Of a DNA stretch of 64,000 nt, positions 45,030 through 56,872 are shown one piece after another. Origin of the DNA: Stipa capillata (lineage: Eukaryota; Streptophyta; Magnoliopsida; Poales; Poaceae); the NCBI GenBank assembly GCA_019208055.1, contig JAGXJF010002465.1, positions 62,001-126,000 on the forward strand, given 5' to 3'. How positions within the stretch are numbered: position 1 is the stretch's first letter; the number at the start of each line of letters is the position of its first letter. The position numbers were made by a program, and so were the translations under genes. The notes beneath the pieces are model-generated. The model saw only the letters and a program-made list of their open reading frames with translations, was not told where the DNA came from and did no database searches.

Positions 45030-45285
45030 ACATCCGAGATGATTCAAATAGCACATCTGAGGCGGTTATAGCAACCGCCTCCACGGAGTGGTCACGGATA
45101 TGGGGATACATATCGGAGACGATTATTCAACCGCCTCGGATATCTGATATCCGAGACGGTTGAAAAATTGCAACCGCCTCGGATATCTGATATCCGAGGT
45201 GGTTGAAAAATTGCAACCGCCACGGATATCAGTTATCCGAGGCGGTTGCAATTTTTCAACCGCCTCGGATAACATACCAGGCGTT
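45030..45285. repeat. S left subterminal repeats (CCGAGGCGGTT)
   Basis: About eight motifs of CCGAGGCGGTT or AACCGCCTCGG alternate, with palindromic junctions such as CGGATATCTGATATCCGAGG. Such arrays are likely binding sites for a CACTA accessory protein. Confidence 0.9.
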
Positions 45286-45949
45286 TAAAAAAAGACCCTA
45301 CCCGGCATTGCCGGGTAGGGTTTCACTAAAACGGCTGTAACTTTTGCATACGGTGTCCGTTTTGGGTCCACGACCACTCAAATGATCGTATCAACAAGGC
45401 GCATCTAAAACATCTACTAGTCTTTAGACTTGTACAATTTTTCACCTCCAAATTCGCTCTCTAAGACTGACTTTTGCCCCTCTGAACGAAACATCGCCTC
45501 TTCCGACCCTCTGTTGAACTTCTTCCCGAGCTCCAAATGCTGTAATTTTTATGGATTCCGAACCGTGAGGGAGTAGAGTTACTACAAAAAAATACGAGAA
45601 AGTTTTTTAAAAATAAAAAATTTAGGCACTAGTATAAATATTGACTTGAGAGGGTCTTCCTTACCTCAAATCGAAGCGAAACTGGAGAAGAAGAGCCTCC
45701 ATGCGATGGGAAGAGCCTCCTCTAAGAATGATGGGGAGAGAAGAGCCTCCTTGGTATGGGAATGGTGAGAGGAGAAGGAAGGTTGAAGGGAGGAGAGTAG
45801 AGTGGAAGGGAGAAGAAAAAGAAAATCTGCATCTGGCCTCTCTCCCTATGCACTGAATCGAATATATAGTCCTCTGCCACAGGCACGGAGGGAAAAATTT
45901 TGGGTTTTGAAATTTTAAAGTTGGCGGGATTCTGAAATTTTGAGTTTGA
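45286..45949. other. S interior
   Basis: No gene is supported. It contains 'cattgccgggtagggtttc' and a ~65-bp segment shared with the P leader (around TCCGTTTTGGGTCCA). A GAGAAGAGCCTCC-type repeat occurs at 45,678-45,755. Confidence 0.6.
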
Positions 45950-46164
45950 ACACATCCGAGGCGGTTATAAATATATAACCACCTCGGATATGCACCATAT
46001 CCGAGGCGGTTGGATATTTACAACCGCCTCGGATATAATTCGAGGCGGTTGGATAATTACAACCGCCTCGGATGACTTTGTTATCCGAGGCGGTTCCTTC
46101 CGAAATCCTTATCCGAGGCGGTTGGATATTTATAACCGCCTCGGATATCAGTTATTGGTGGCGT
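45950..46164. repeat. S right subterminal repeats, interrupted by gypsy R
   Basis: About eight further GAGGCGGTT/AACCGCCTCGG motifs. R is inserted within this block: the block resumes at 56,821-56,850 (AACCGCCTCGG, GGCGCCTCGG). Confidence 0.9.
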
Positions 46165-46169
46165 TTTTG

Positions 46170-49013
46170 TGTAACACCCAGATTCGACAATTAGGGTTTG
46201 CCTCGCATTCATGCATACATGTCATCATATCCGTGCATGAAAACCCACACACACCCCCTGCTCCATCTTCCCCTCCTCGAGCTCCCCCTCCCCCTGCCTA
46301 ACCCCCTCGTCTATTCCATCTCGCAGATCTACGACCGGAGCAGCCTCATCACCGGCAACCGAGCCTCCTCGACGTTCCCCACCATCACCAGCCCTCCCCG
46401 ACCACCTTCGTCTTCACGTTCGTCGACATTAGCCCCCCGGTGAGCTCCTGGCTCCTTCTGCCACCTTCCCGAGCCCAGCCGGGCCCAGAAGCCAACTCCA
46501 GCGAGTGCTCCGTGGAGCTCCGCCGCCCGAGCTGCCTCTTTGGCCGAAGCAGAGGGAGACAAGAGAGGGAAAGCAGAGAGATGGGGATGGGACGCGTGGC
46601 GAGCCTTGATTTGCTGATGAGTCCTCTCCGGCTGTCAAGTAGGGCCCACGGGCCAGTAGGTGGGGTTATGAGCTAGGATTTTGGGGTAGGAACTCGGGTG
46701 GGTTTAGCATGGTTAGATCCGAAGCAGAGAGAGAGAGAGATAGCGTTGGGTGCATGTAGCAATAAGGGTTTTATCTGTTTAGGGTTAATTTTTGTATAAA
46801 AATTCAAATGCTCATATCTTTTGAACCGTAACTCCAAATTTGCTAAATTTTATATATGTGGAAAGCTCTCGAAATTCTCTACAATCTAGATGATCAAAAT
46901 TTCAATTTGAGCACATGCACAGTAGGTTATGTAGGGGTTCGTTAGTTTCCCTTTCGCCGCGGACCGGCAAACCCTAACGCGACATTCATAGCTCCAAATT
47001 GTGAGCTTTTCCATTGTGCTGAACTCATGGATCTCACTACTTGCATGATACTAACATGCGTAACACTTTTGCCATGCCCCGCCACTAACGGCGTTAACCT
47101 TAATTCACCATTGCATTATAAAAAGGTCATGCATGCATGCTTAGTAGTACATATAGTCCCGACAAGCTAAATTAAAGTCATGCACATAATTGTAGCTCCT
47201 CGGCAACTACTAGTCACTTTAGACACATGCATCTCACATAACTCATTCATGCATACATGCTGATTCTTAAATATCCTTTTTCTGTTATTTTCCGGTATCG
47301 GTATCGCTCACTTCAGAGCCCGAAGAAGGAGACCACCCGACTTACGACTCCACGCAAGACCAGGAATAGCTAGATCAAGGCAAGCAGAGCTTGTTGCATT
47401 TCTTATATTCTATTACATTCCTGACTACTAGTAATGTGTGGATGTTTGATTAGCGATTATGATTGGAACTGCTTAGGATGGTTCTTAGAAGTTATTTCTC
47501 TGTGATGGATGAGAATTTTTAACTTGATGCCCTATCAACTTGGAACCATTAAAAGTGAGATGTGAGAGCCGAAGAGGGTAGGTGCACGATGGATACGATG
47601 GGTATATCTGGTGTTATGAATGCGACCCAGGTGTAAGGGGAGTTTGTCGCTATACCCCTCTGAGGCCAGCTCCATCGTTGTACTCCTCTTGTCACGCGTG
47701 GACGTCAGCGGAAGTCGCCGCTATGGGTATATCTGATGGCAAGTCTCGGTCACTCGGAGCCTTGCAACCTCCGAGTGAGGAGCACTCGTTATATCCATGG
47801 TAGTGGTACGGCCGGTGACGGACCGAGAGATTGATTGGAATGAATATGTGTTAGGTTGAGAACACTCATGGTCGCCGCCGGACTCACCACTATGGGGTAT
47901 CTGATGGCAAGTCTGGCTCACTAGAGTTTTTGCAACCTCTGAGTGGGGAGCACTCGATATTTCCCATAGTAGTTGGAGTTGCCGGGACGGTCCAAGGGGG
48001 TTGATTAAATTAGATGGGCGTGGGCTGCCCCCAAACAACTTGGAATGTTATGGTTGATGTGCTCATGTTCGTATTGGGAATTATTTGAGATCTGGACTGT
48101 AAGTGGGAGTTGCTGTGTTCCTCCCTTGTTGCTATTCATACCATGTTTTGCTGTAATCTCATTAGCTCAACTTGCACCATGTTTAATTATTGCTATACTA
48201 GCATGTGTAGGACATCTAATCAAGCACGAATAAGTCTTGCGAGTACCTTCGTACTCATCTAGGACAATCCTAGATCATTGCAGGTGAGCCAGTGGTTGAG
48301 GATTACTTCAATACCGCCTAGCTTCCGGTTTTCTTGGTTGGCTAACGACTCATGGGATAGGTTGTGACTTTTGGTCAGCGGCCAATACGCCGCTGTGGGA
48401 CTCACTAAAACTTCTTCCGCTGTGTTTTAGTCGTTTCTTAGTTGGGATATGTTTTCGGTTATCACCGATTGATGTAAAATTTAATGGGTCCCCACGTGGA
48501 CAGCTAATAGTATTATTGTATTGTAGTGCTTTGTTGTGATATACAAGTTGTTATTCAGGCTGCTCATACACAGTGCGTGAATGATGTGAAGTGTATGGGT
48601 ATGCTATGAAGAGTTACAGCCGTTCCTCTTTTTACTAAGTCGAGCAGGAATCGGTTGAGTGACCCGCTGGCTGAGATGCTGTGCCGGCCAGGCAGGGTGT
48701 GGGCGCGTTCTACCGGGCTTTCGAGCGACCCACTAGCTTCCGAGCTAGGTTAGGGTGTGGGTAGAATCGCCGGGCTCCTCCGATCTTGCTTTGCGTGGTA
48801 GAATTCGGGAACGACTCTAAATCTTCACCGGGTCTGGGAATTGTATGTGGTTCTGGGAAGTTTAGTCGCTTCCGGCCGGCTTGCGTTGGGCAGGTGTCGG
48901 ATCACTCCGCCTCGGTGAGTACGGCGCAGGTACCGTGCCACCAGGTAGACTGGTCCTTCGGCCCTTGGCGACCATTCGTTCCCCTAATCATATGTGATTC
49001 CCGGTCCGTGACA
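46170..49013 (+). repeat. R 5' LTR (2844 bp) with promoter deletion
   Basis: It is near-identical to the 3' LTR except for an 853-bp deletion after 46,260 (bases 53,208-54,060 in the 3' LTR) with GCT at both breakpoints. The missing piece includes the TATA-like box. Other differences are scattered single-base changes and short indels. Confidence 0.93.
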
Positions 49014-49016
49014 GCT

Positions 49017-49028
49017 TGGTATTAGAGC
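49017..49028 (+). other. R primer-binding site
   Basis: TGGTATTAGAGC begins three bases after the LTR. It is the initiator tRNA-Met type, as in Q. Confidence 0.9.
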
Positions 49029-49241
49029 CGAGCTGACCGTAGGAAGCCAATTGCAGGTGGTCGTTAGTTAGGACTCGGCAATGTCGAGAAAACTATTTGC
49101 AAAATTAAACCCTATATTAAAAATTAGTAAGTAGACTGCTTTTTATTCCTTATCCTCCCCGCTCTTAGTTCTGAGACCCCTTCCCTGTCACTTTGGTTTT
49201 GTGTTTGTGGCTGACCTTAACCCTGTTGTCTGCTCTGCCAG

Positions 49242-50037
49242 ATGGATTCCCCACAGCTGATGCATGCCACCCATGCCCTGGATGTTCATGGATTTCCGGA
49301 AGTACTCCTGTATATGCTCCGAGAGCTTGGATTCCCACACCTCCCGGAGTACCTGATACATAGAGCCGACCTAGGGTTTGGCCTGTATGAGTATCGGGCA
49401 CGCGTGTTCATCAACCCCGGTGACAGTGACCCTCCACATCAGCCATGCTTCTTCAACGGATATGGAGCTGAGTTGGAGTCTGCCGTCCAGGATGCGGCCT
49501 ACTCAGCCATTTGTCATCTTCGCCATGAGCTTCCGGGCCTTGCCGAAGGCCCCTTCGTCTATTTCCCGTCACGCACTCCGATGGAGGAAGTGGCGCCATA
49601 TGAAGACTTCACCCGGGAACCCATTGGCCTTGGCCCACTTGGGGCGTCTTGTCCGAACCCTGGACACGGCGTATCGAGCCCGTGGTTTCGAGTTGAGGCG
49701 GTATCGGCACCGTCTCCTCATCTCCCTGCAGCTCGCACAGCACCAAGGAAATTTCTTTGCTCCCCCTCCACACTTCTGGACCGGCGAGGGCATCTACTCA
49801 GTCTATGAAGTTGGTCAGTGGGAGTACCACTACCCGTCGGTGGGCGGAGTAGAGCTTGGATTTCGCCCTGATGTTCTACGTTCCAGGACGTTGGCGGGCA
49901 GCACCCGACGTGTCCCCACTGTCCTTCCTCCGCATGGACATGGGATTCCGTTGTTCCACACTCCGCTTTCTCTCCCCGATGATTTGGAGACCTATGAGAT
50001 TCGTCGCCGCAGTGCAGGAGCTCCATATAGTCCTTAG
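49242..50037 (+). CDS. Extra ORF upstream of gag, unknown, dsRBD-like features
   Basis: ATG 49,242 opens a frame of 188 codons; a +1 shift near 49,630 then leads into a second frame (ALAHLGRLVRTLDTAYRAR) open to 50,037. The product would be about 260 residues. Residues ~15-85 suggest alpha-beta-beta-beta-alpha: a helix (VLLYMLRELG), PEYLIHRADLG, strands in YEYRARVFINPG, CFFNGYGAE, then a helix (ESAVQDAAYSAICHLRHEL). This resembles the double-stranded-RNA-binding fold, with the conserved PEY-like and A-x-x-AA-like positions. The later part is Arg-rich and helical. It precedes gag by about 350 bp, in an element that lacks pol. I do not recognise the family with certainty; the fold is inference. 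It may be a captured host gene or a lineage-specific retrotransposon protein. Confidence 0.6.
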
Positions 50038-50393
50038 TGTGATTTGTATTTTGGAATGTAAGGTGAACCCATGATGTTAGGTCTTAGGATATCTTTTGGA
50101 GAATTGTAATTGGGTATCCATGGCTGCAATTTTGGAACGTTACCCCCGTCTATTTCACTAAAAGAGTGATCTAAACTGCAGCCTTTCTATGACCTTGTTG
50201 ATCGTATTAATACCTTCGTGTGTCAGCGTCAACCTTTCCTTGCAATTGTTTTGGTGCCTCATTTTCTCGTGAAAGTGTGTATGAAACGATGAGCCATATC
50301 CTTGGTTACCTTGTTATACCCTTGTGGAAGTATCCTTGATTTCCCAAGTTTCTAACTCCTTTATCTCATCTGGTGTCTTCTGATTTCAGCAGC

Positions 50394-51596
50394 ATGGCAT
50401 CTGGAACCCGTGGAGCCGCTCGCGGGCGTCGTGAGCGTGAAGAAGAAGAAGTGCCACCCCCACCCCAGCAACCCAACATTGCCGATCTGTTGGCCACCCA
50501 GAACCGGATCTTAGAGCAGCTAATGCGTAACCAAGGCGCAGGAGGTGGTCAAGGCAGAGGCAGTCTGTCTGACTTTCAGAGAACTCAACCAGCTACTTTT
50601 GATCGGGCCGATGACCCTCTTGAAGCGGACAATTGGATCCGCACGATTGAAGGAAGCTTCAGCTGGCCCAGTGTGCTGAAGGGGACAAGGTCAACTTCAC
50701 CTCCCACTATCTGGAAGGAGCTGCCGCTGACTGGTGGGAGAACTTTTTGGCCCTGCAAGCCCCCGGCCATGTGGTCACTTGGGCTGAATTCCGGAACGGC
50801 TTTCGTGAATTCCACATCCCCGATGGCATCATGGCCCTGAAGAAGGAAGAATTCCGTGACCTTCGACAAGGAAAGAAGTCAGTGCTAGAGTTTCTCCACG
50901 ACTTCAACCACCTAGCCCGATACGCACCTCGAGAAGTCTCCACCGACGAGGACAAGGTGGAGAAATTCATGGGAAGGTTGAGTAAAGAGATGCAAGCCAA
51001 GTTGGCCGCTGTGGATGTGCGAGACTTTTCAACATCTTGTGGACAAGGCGATCAAGATAGAGGCAAAAGAGTTAGCCCTCGATAGGTCTCGCAAGCGCGA
51101 GAGAGAGGTGCTAAAATCTGTAGGACATAGCTCCCAGAAACCGCGGGAATGGCAGCCCCAACCACGCCGACCTGCGGGAACGTACCCCCAGAGGCCACAA
51201 GGTTATGCACCTCATCCCCAGCAGCAAAGCTTCCAATCTCGTCCCCAGGGAGGGCAGTCGCAACCTGCCATGGATTGGAGTAAAGTTCAGTGCTACAACT
51301 GTGGAAAGAAGGGACACCTTGCGAACCGTTGTACTGCTTCGCGTACAGGACATGCTTTTGCCCCCAAGGTGCAGCAAGGACAGTCAAGTGCAGGCCCTCA
51401 AGTCAGGGGACCAGCCCCTAATAGAGCTCAAACCGCCGGCCGTGGCAAGGTGAACCACGTCACCGCCGAACAAGCGCAGGATACACCGGAGGAAGTGTTG
51501 GGTACGCTCCCTGTTAACTTAACTCCTGCCACCGTCCTTTTCGATTCCGGGGCATCCCATCCCCTTTGCATTAAGCTAGCTTGCACATGGTAACTA
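50394..51596 (+). pseudogene. R gag with zinc knuckle and protease start (two 1-bp shifts)
   Basis: ATG 50,394 (MASGTRGAARGRREREEEEV) is directly preceded by a splice-acceptor-like CTGATTTCAG. The gag domain reads PLEADNWIRTIEG, then in a second frame NFTSHYLEGAAADWWENF (partly masked), WAEFRNGFREFHIPDGIM and LARYAPREVSTDEDKVEKF. In a third frame come FQHLVDKAIKIEAKELALD, the knuckle CYNCGKKGHLANRC (about 51,292) and the protease motif FDSGASH (D codon 51,543). Single-base shifts occur near 50,662 and 51,020 (TTTT run). It ends at TAA 51,594-51,596, soon after the protease motif. RNA packaging is the expected role. Confidence 0.9.
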
Positions 51597-53101
51597 GGCC
51601 CCATTCCTAGCCTTGCCTTGTTCTCTCTTAGTTGCAATCCCCGATCCGGAGTTGGGCACCAAACTAGTATATGAGGATGTTAAGACCGAGATGGGTAAGA
51701 ACTTGCCTTTAACCAAGGTAGCGGTACCTGGAAAACCCAAATGTTACATTAGGCCTGGAATGGTTGACCAGGCTCCAGATTAAGGTAGACAGCACCGGAA
51801 GCTCAGTACCCCGTATCGCCGGCTCCGGCAAAGAAGTAACGATCGTGACTTAGCCCTCGTCAGGACACCCCCCCCTCTTTCCGCGTTCCTTCACCTCATG
51901 GATCCCCTATCCATGGGTAATCCGATCATTTAGTGGTCATCCCTATGGGTCACATCCTCACCCGTTCCAAGCCTGAACCGGAGCGCGAAGACCCTTAAGT
52001 ATGGTGCCCGATGGACTCTGTCATCTCCTAATCCCCACCACCCAGTTAATTACAAGAATATTTACCTTCTTGTTTTTACTGAGAAAAATACAACAAAGAT
52101 TCTAGAGAATCTAGCTTAACAGCCAAAGCAAGAATGTTTCGTATCTTAACTCACCCTAAACCCCGTACGAAGAATGGTATTGAGAAAGCGGAGGTAAGGA
52201 AGTTGCACGAACGATCAAATAGAGGAGAGAGATAAACAGCAGAAGAAAAGGATGGATACGCATAATGGCACTAGTCCGTCGGTGCAGTGGCGAGTTTCGA
52301 GGACTAAAGAGACACAGCCCACCCGTTAAGGTTGCCATCTGCGTTATCCTAGCTATCCAAGGTCTTTCGGATACCCTAGTCAGAACCTGGAAAGCCTTTC
52401 AGATGCCCCAATCCTACTCCTGATCTTTCTCCCCAAGTAATCATAAACAAATTCTTCGATTGCTTCAAAGTCACTACCCTCACTATCTTCGTCAGCCTTT
52501 GTTGGAGCAGAGATAGCTGGTCATCATGGCCCCTCTCACTCAAACCAATGATCTTGAATTCTGAATTTGCAGGACTGGCAAGGTCCTCGCACTCCTCTTC
52601 TCCCGGAATACGGTTATTATTGAAAATAATAACTTGATCTGGTTTTCTCTTTCCAGAACTGGTGTAGAAGTCAAATAGTAACCCCATGTCTTGCCTACAG
52701 CAACCCAGGGACCTGATCTTCCCTGAAACACACAAATCCCCGCTATCCATCCATCCCGGTAGCACTAGGCCGTTTCTTCGCCATTATTCTTGGTAGACCC
52801 AAATGAAGCGGGAACCCGCCCGGTTTGTTACAAAGTGTGATTTAGGTCACCTGGTCAAGGTTGAGCATCAGAGACCAGCAGGCGTGTTGTAACCCCTCCT
52901 TGACCCCACGATGGAAGAACTACAGAAAGGTCTCTTGACGGAATGGAGCACAAAACCCGGAACCGTACTGTTCAGCTCTTCAGAATCCGATGGAGCAACC
53001 ACACCGAAGATGAAGCTAAGTGGGAAACGTGAAGATTGGCTCAAGATTGAGCTCCCATCCTTGTTTGCCGAACGTTAGGGATCTCGGGACGGGATCTTTT
53101 T
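51597..53101 (+). other. R internal region replacing pol, no motif found
   Basis: No RT, RNase H, integrase or chromodomain motif is visible. The only sizeable frame is 129 codons on the minus strand (52,765-52,376), which I do not recognise. The last ~70 bp end with 'gatctcgggacgggatcttttta', typical of the pol-to-PPT spacer of Tekay-like elements. Confidence 0.6.
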
Positions 53102-53116
53102 AAGGGGGGTAGGTTT
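53102..53116 (+). other. R polypurine tract
   Basis: AAGGGGGGTAGGTTT adjoins the 3' LTR start TGTAAC. Confidence 0.9.
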
Positions 53117-56100
53117 TGTAACACCCAGATTCGACAATTAGGGTTTGCCTCGCATTCATGCATACATGTCATCATATCCGTGCATGAAAATCCACACACA
53201 CCCCCTGCTAAAACTAAAATACCATATGATGATACTTTATAGAATATGTACATATCTCATCCTCGAGGGACAAAGTTGCAAACACCAATCAACTTATTTG
53301 AGTTTTCACATAACAAAGTCATCGATAGGGGTGGAGGAAGCTATTGAACCCCTCAATGAAACCCTCGTCCCTAACCCCAAACTCTGAAAGAGCTAGAATT
53401 AGGATTAGGAGAATGGAGAAATTTCTAGTGGATGAAAAGGCTCCAAATTCCCTAAATAGCTTCACAGATAAAAACCCTAGAATTGAACTAGAGACCAGGC
53501 CAAACCAGCTCCAAATCAGTTCAAACTTGTACAGTAGGTCCCCTAAAATGTTCTAAAACTCCTGTAAAAATTTCACAATTTTTGGAACAAAATTTACACA
53601 TAAAATGACGCCAGGAATAGCACTGGTATTAAAGAAAAAGAATAAACTAAAAAAAAAGAAAAGGGGAAGCAGGCCGAGGCCTATTGGGCCGCGTCGGCCG
53701 GCCCGCCAACCCCCGCCTCGGTCCTCCTCTCCCCTGGCAGCGGGCCCCGCCCATCAGCCTCACTCCGCGCCTTCTCTCTCTGTCGCCGGGCCCCACCTGC
53801 CAGCACTCCTCCTCCACGTCCCCGACGCCGGTACGCCGACGAGGGCGGTGCCCTGCTCCTGACCAGCGCGGTTCGAACCGTCGCCACCCTTTAAAAGGGC
53901 CCTTCCGACAGCCTTCCCCGCTCTCCCCTCACTCCCTAACCCTAACCCTAGATCTAGCTCCCTGTACTCCCGAGCCCGAGCTCCGCAGCTGCGCCGTCGT
54001 CTTCCCCGTCGCCGACCACAGCTCCGGCGAGCAATCGCCGCCCTCTTGGTCCCTCCCGAGCTCCATCTTCCCCTCCTCGAGCTCCCCCTCCCCCTGCCTA
54101 ACCCCCTCGTCTATTCCATCTCGCAGATCTACGACCGGAGCAGCCTCATCGCCGGCGACCGAGCCTCCTTGACGTTCCCCACCATCGCCAGCCCTCCCCC
54201 GACCACCTTCGTCTTCACGTTCATCGACATTAGCCCCCCGGTGAGCTCCTGCCTCCTTCTGCCACCTTCCCGAGCCCAGCCGGGCCCAGAAGCCAACTCC
54301 GGCGAGTGCTCCGGTGGAGCTCCGCCGCCCGAGCTGCCTCTCTGGCCGAAGCAGAGGGAGACAAGAGAGGGAAAGCGGAGAGATGGGGATGGGACGCGTG
54401 GCGAGCCTTGATTTGCTGATGAGTCCTCTCCGGTTGTCAAGTAGGGCCCACGGGCCAGTAGGTGCGGTTATGAGCTAGGATTTTGGGGTAGGAATTCGGG
54501 TGGGTTTAGCAGGGTTAGATCCGAAGCAGAGAGAGAGAGAGATAGCGTTGGGTGCATGTAGCAATAAGGGTTTTATCTGTTTAGGGTTAATTTTTGTATA
54601 AAAATTCAAATGGTCATATCTTTTGAACCGTAACTCCAAATTTGCTAAATTTTATATATGTGGAAAGCTCTCAAAATTCTCTACAATCTGGATGAATCAA
54701 AATTTCAATTTGAGCACATGCACAGTAGGTTATGTAGGGGTTCGTTAGTTTCCCTTTCGCCGCGGACCGGCAAACCCTAACGCGACATTCATAGCTCCAA
54801 ATTATGAGCTTTTCCATTGTGCTGAACTCATGGATCTCACTACTTGCACGATACTAACATGCGTAACACTTTTGCCATGCCCCGCCACTAACGGCGTTAA
54901 CCTTAATTCACCATTGCATTATAAAAAGGTCATGCATGCATGCTTAGTAGTACATATAGTCCCGACAAGCTAAATTAAAGTCATGCACATAATTGTAGCT
55001 CCTCGGCACCTACTAGTCACTTTAGACACATGCATCTCGCATAACTCATTCATGCATACATGCTGATTCTTAAATATCCTTTTTCTGTTATTTTCCGGTA
55101 TCGGTATTGCTCGCTTCAGAGCCCGAAGAAGGAGACCACCCGGCTTACGACTCCACGCAAGACCAGGAACAACTAGATCAAGGCAAGTAGACCTTGTTGC
55201 ATTTCTTATATTCTATTACATTCCTGACTACTAGTAATGTGTGGATGTTTGATTAGCGATTATGATTGGAACTGCTTAGGATGGTTCTTAGAAGTTATTT
55301 CTCTGTGATGGTTGAGAATTTTTAACTTGACACCCTATCAACTTGGAACCATTAAAAGTGAGATGTGAGAGCCGAAGAGGGTAGGTGCACGATGGATACG
55401 ATGGGTATATCTAGTGTTATGAATGCGACCCAGGTGTAAGGGGAGTTTGTCGCTATACCCCTCTGAGGCCAGCTCCATCGTTGTACTCCTCTTGTCACGC
55501 GTGGACGTCAGTGGAAGTCGCCGCTATGGGTATATCTGATGGCAAGTCTCGGTCACTCGGAGCCTTGCAACCTCCGAGTGAGGAGCACTCGTTATATCCA
55601 TGGTAGTGGTACGGCCGGTGACGGACCGAGAGATTGATTGGAATGAATATGTGTTAGGTTGAGAACACTCATGGTCGCCGCCGGACTCACCACTATGGGG
55701 TATCTGATGGCAAGTCTGGCTCACTAGAGTTTTGCAACCTCTGAGTGGGGAGCACTCGATATTTCCCATAGTAGTTGGAGTTGCCGGGACGGTCCAAGGG
55801 GGTTGATTAAATTAGATGGGCGTGGGCTGCCCCCAAACAACTTGGAATGTTATGGTTGATGTGCTCATGTTCGTATTGGGAATTATTTGAGATCTGGACT
55901 GTAAGTGGGAGTTGCTGTGTTCCTCCCTTGTTGCTATTCATACCATGTTTTGCTGTAATCTCGTTAGCTCAACTTGCACCATGTTTAATTATTGCTATAC
56001 TAGCATGTGTAGGACATCTAATCAAGCACGAATAAGTCTTGCGAGTACCTTCGTACTCACCTAGGACATTCCTAGATCATTGCAGGTGAGCCAGTGGTCG

Positions 56101-56815
56101 AGGATTACTTCAATACCGCCTAGCTTCCGGTTTTCTTGGTTGGCTAACGACTCATGGGATAGGTTGTGACTTTTGGTCAGCGGCCGAAACGCCGCTGTGG
56201 GACTCACTAAAACTTCTTCCGCTGTGTTTTAGTCGTTTCTTAGTTGGATATGTTTTCGGTTACCACCAACTGATGTAAAATTTAATGGGTCCCCACGTGG
56301 ACAGCTAATAGTATTATCGTATTGTAGTGCTTTGTTGTGATATACAAGTTGTTATTCAGGCTGCTCATACACAGTGCGTGAATGATATGAAGTGTATGGG
56401 TATGCCGTGAAGAGTTACAGCCGTTCCTCTTTTTACTAAGTCGAGCAGGAATCGGTTGAGTGACCCGCTGGTTGAGATGCTGTGCTGGCCAGGCAGGGTG
56501 TGGGCGTGTTCTACCGGGCTTTCGAGCGACCCACTAGCTTCCGAGCTAGGTTAGAGTGTGGGTAGAATCACCGGGCTCCTCCGATCTTGCTTTGCGTGGT
56601 AGAATTCGGGAACGACTCTAAATCTTCACCGGGTCCGGGAATTGTATGTGGTTCTGGGAAGTTTAGTCGCTTCCGGCCGGCTTGCGTTGGGCAGGTGTCG
56701 GATCACTCCGTCTCAGTGAGTACGGCGCAGGTACCGTGCCACCAGGTAGACTGGTCCTCCGGCCCTTGGCGACCATTTGTTCCCCTAATCATATGTGATT
56801 CCCGGGTCCGTGACA
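53117..56815 (+). repeat. R 3' LTR (3699 bp), full length
   Basis: It contains the 853 bp that the 5' LTR lacks: an AT-rich part, a GC-rich block (53,660-53,880), a TATA-like TTTAAAAG at 53,890, and a leader with CCCTAACCCTAACCCTAG. After 54,061 it matches the 5' LTR closely to the end. Confidence 0.93.
53889..53897 (+). promoter_or_regulatory. TATA-like box in R 3' LTR
   Basis: CTTTAAAAG followed by a C/T-rich start region about 30-40 bp downstream. This is the only good U3 promoter candidate in the LTR and is missing from the 5' copy. Confidence 0.55.
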
Positions 56816-56872
56816 TTTTGCCTAACCGCCTCGGATATGGCGCCTCGGATAGACGATTCTGTACTAGTGGAA

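Larger units (their letters stand above)
46170..56815 (+). mobile_element. Gypsy retrotransposon R, gag-only derivative, TSD TTTTG
   Basis: LTRs start TGTAACACCCAGATTCG and end GTCCGTGACA, and are flanked by TTTTG at 46,165-46,169 and 56,816-56,820. The PBS, an upstream ORF, gag with CCHC knuckle and the first residues of a protease are present. RT, RNase H and integrase are absent; the 1.5 kb between gag and PPT carries no pol motif. The LTR start and the sequence 'gagtaccttcgtactc' resemble Tekay-like gypsy elements. It fits the TR-GAG type of non-autonomous retrotransposon. It is nested in the CACTA element S. Confidence 0.95.
45013..56869. mobile_element. CACTA element S, non-autonomous, TSD GAA
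   Basis: Perfect 13-bp TIRs, CACTAGTACAGAA at 45,013-45,025 and TTCTGTACTAGTG at 56,857-56,869. The TSD GAA is at 45,010-45,012 and 56,870-56,872. Without the inserted gypsy R, S is only about 1.2 kb, with subterminal GAGGCGGTT repeats at both ends and no transposase. It would depend on an autonomous CACTA partner with the same subterminal motif. The T element's motif differs, so T is probably not that partner. Confidence 0.95.

Noticed and set aside
49165..49401. 78-codon minus-strand frame over the R upstream ORF
   Set aside because: Shadow of the plus-strand ORF with no independent support.
52376..52765. 129-codon minus-strand frame in R
   Set aside because: No recognisable domain; lies where pol should be and may be random. 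Mentioned in the region entry only.
53933..53951. CCCTAACCCTAACCCTAG, possible telomere-like repeat
   Set aside because: Only two and a half units in the leader part of the R LTR; not an interstitial telomere tract.
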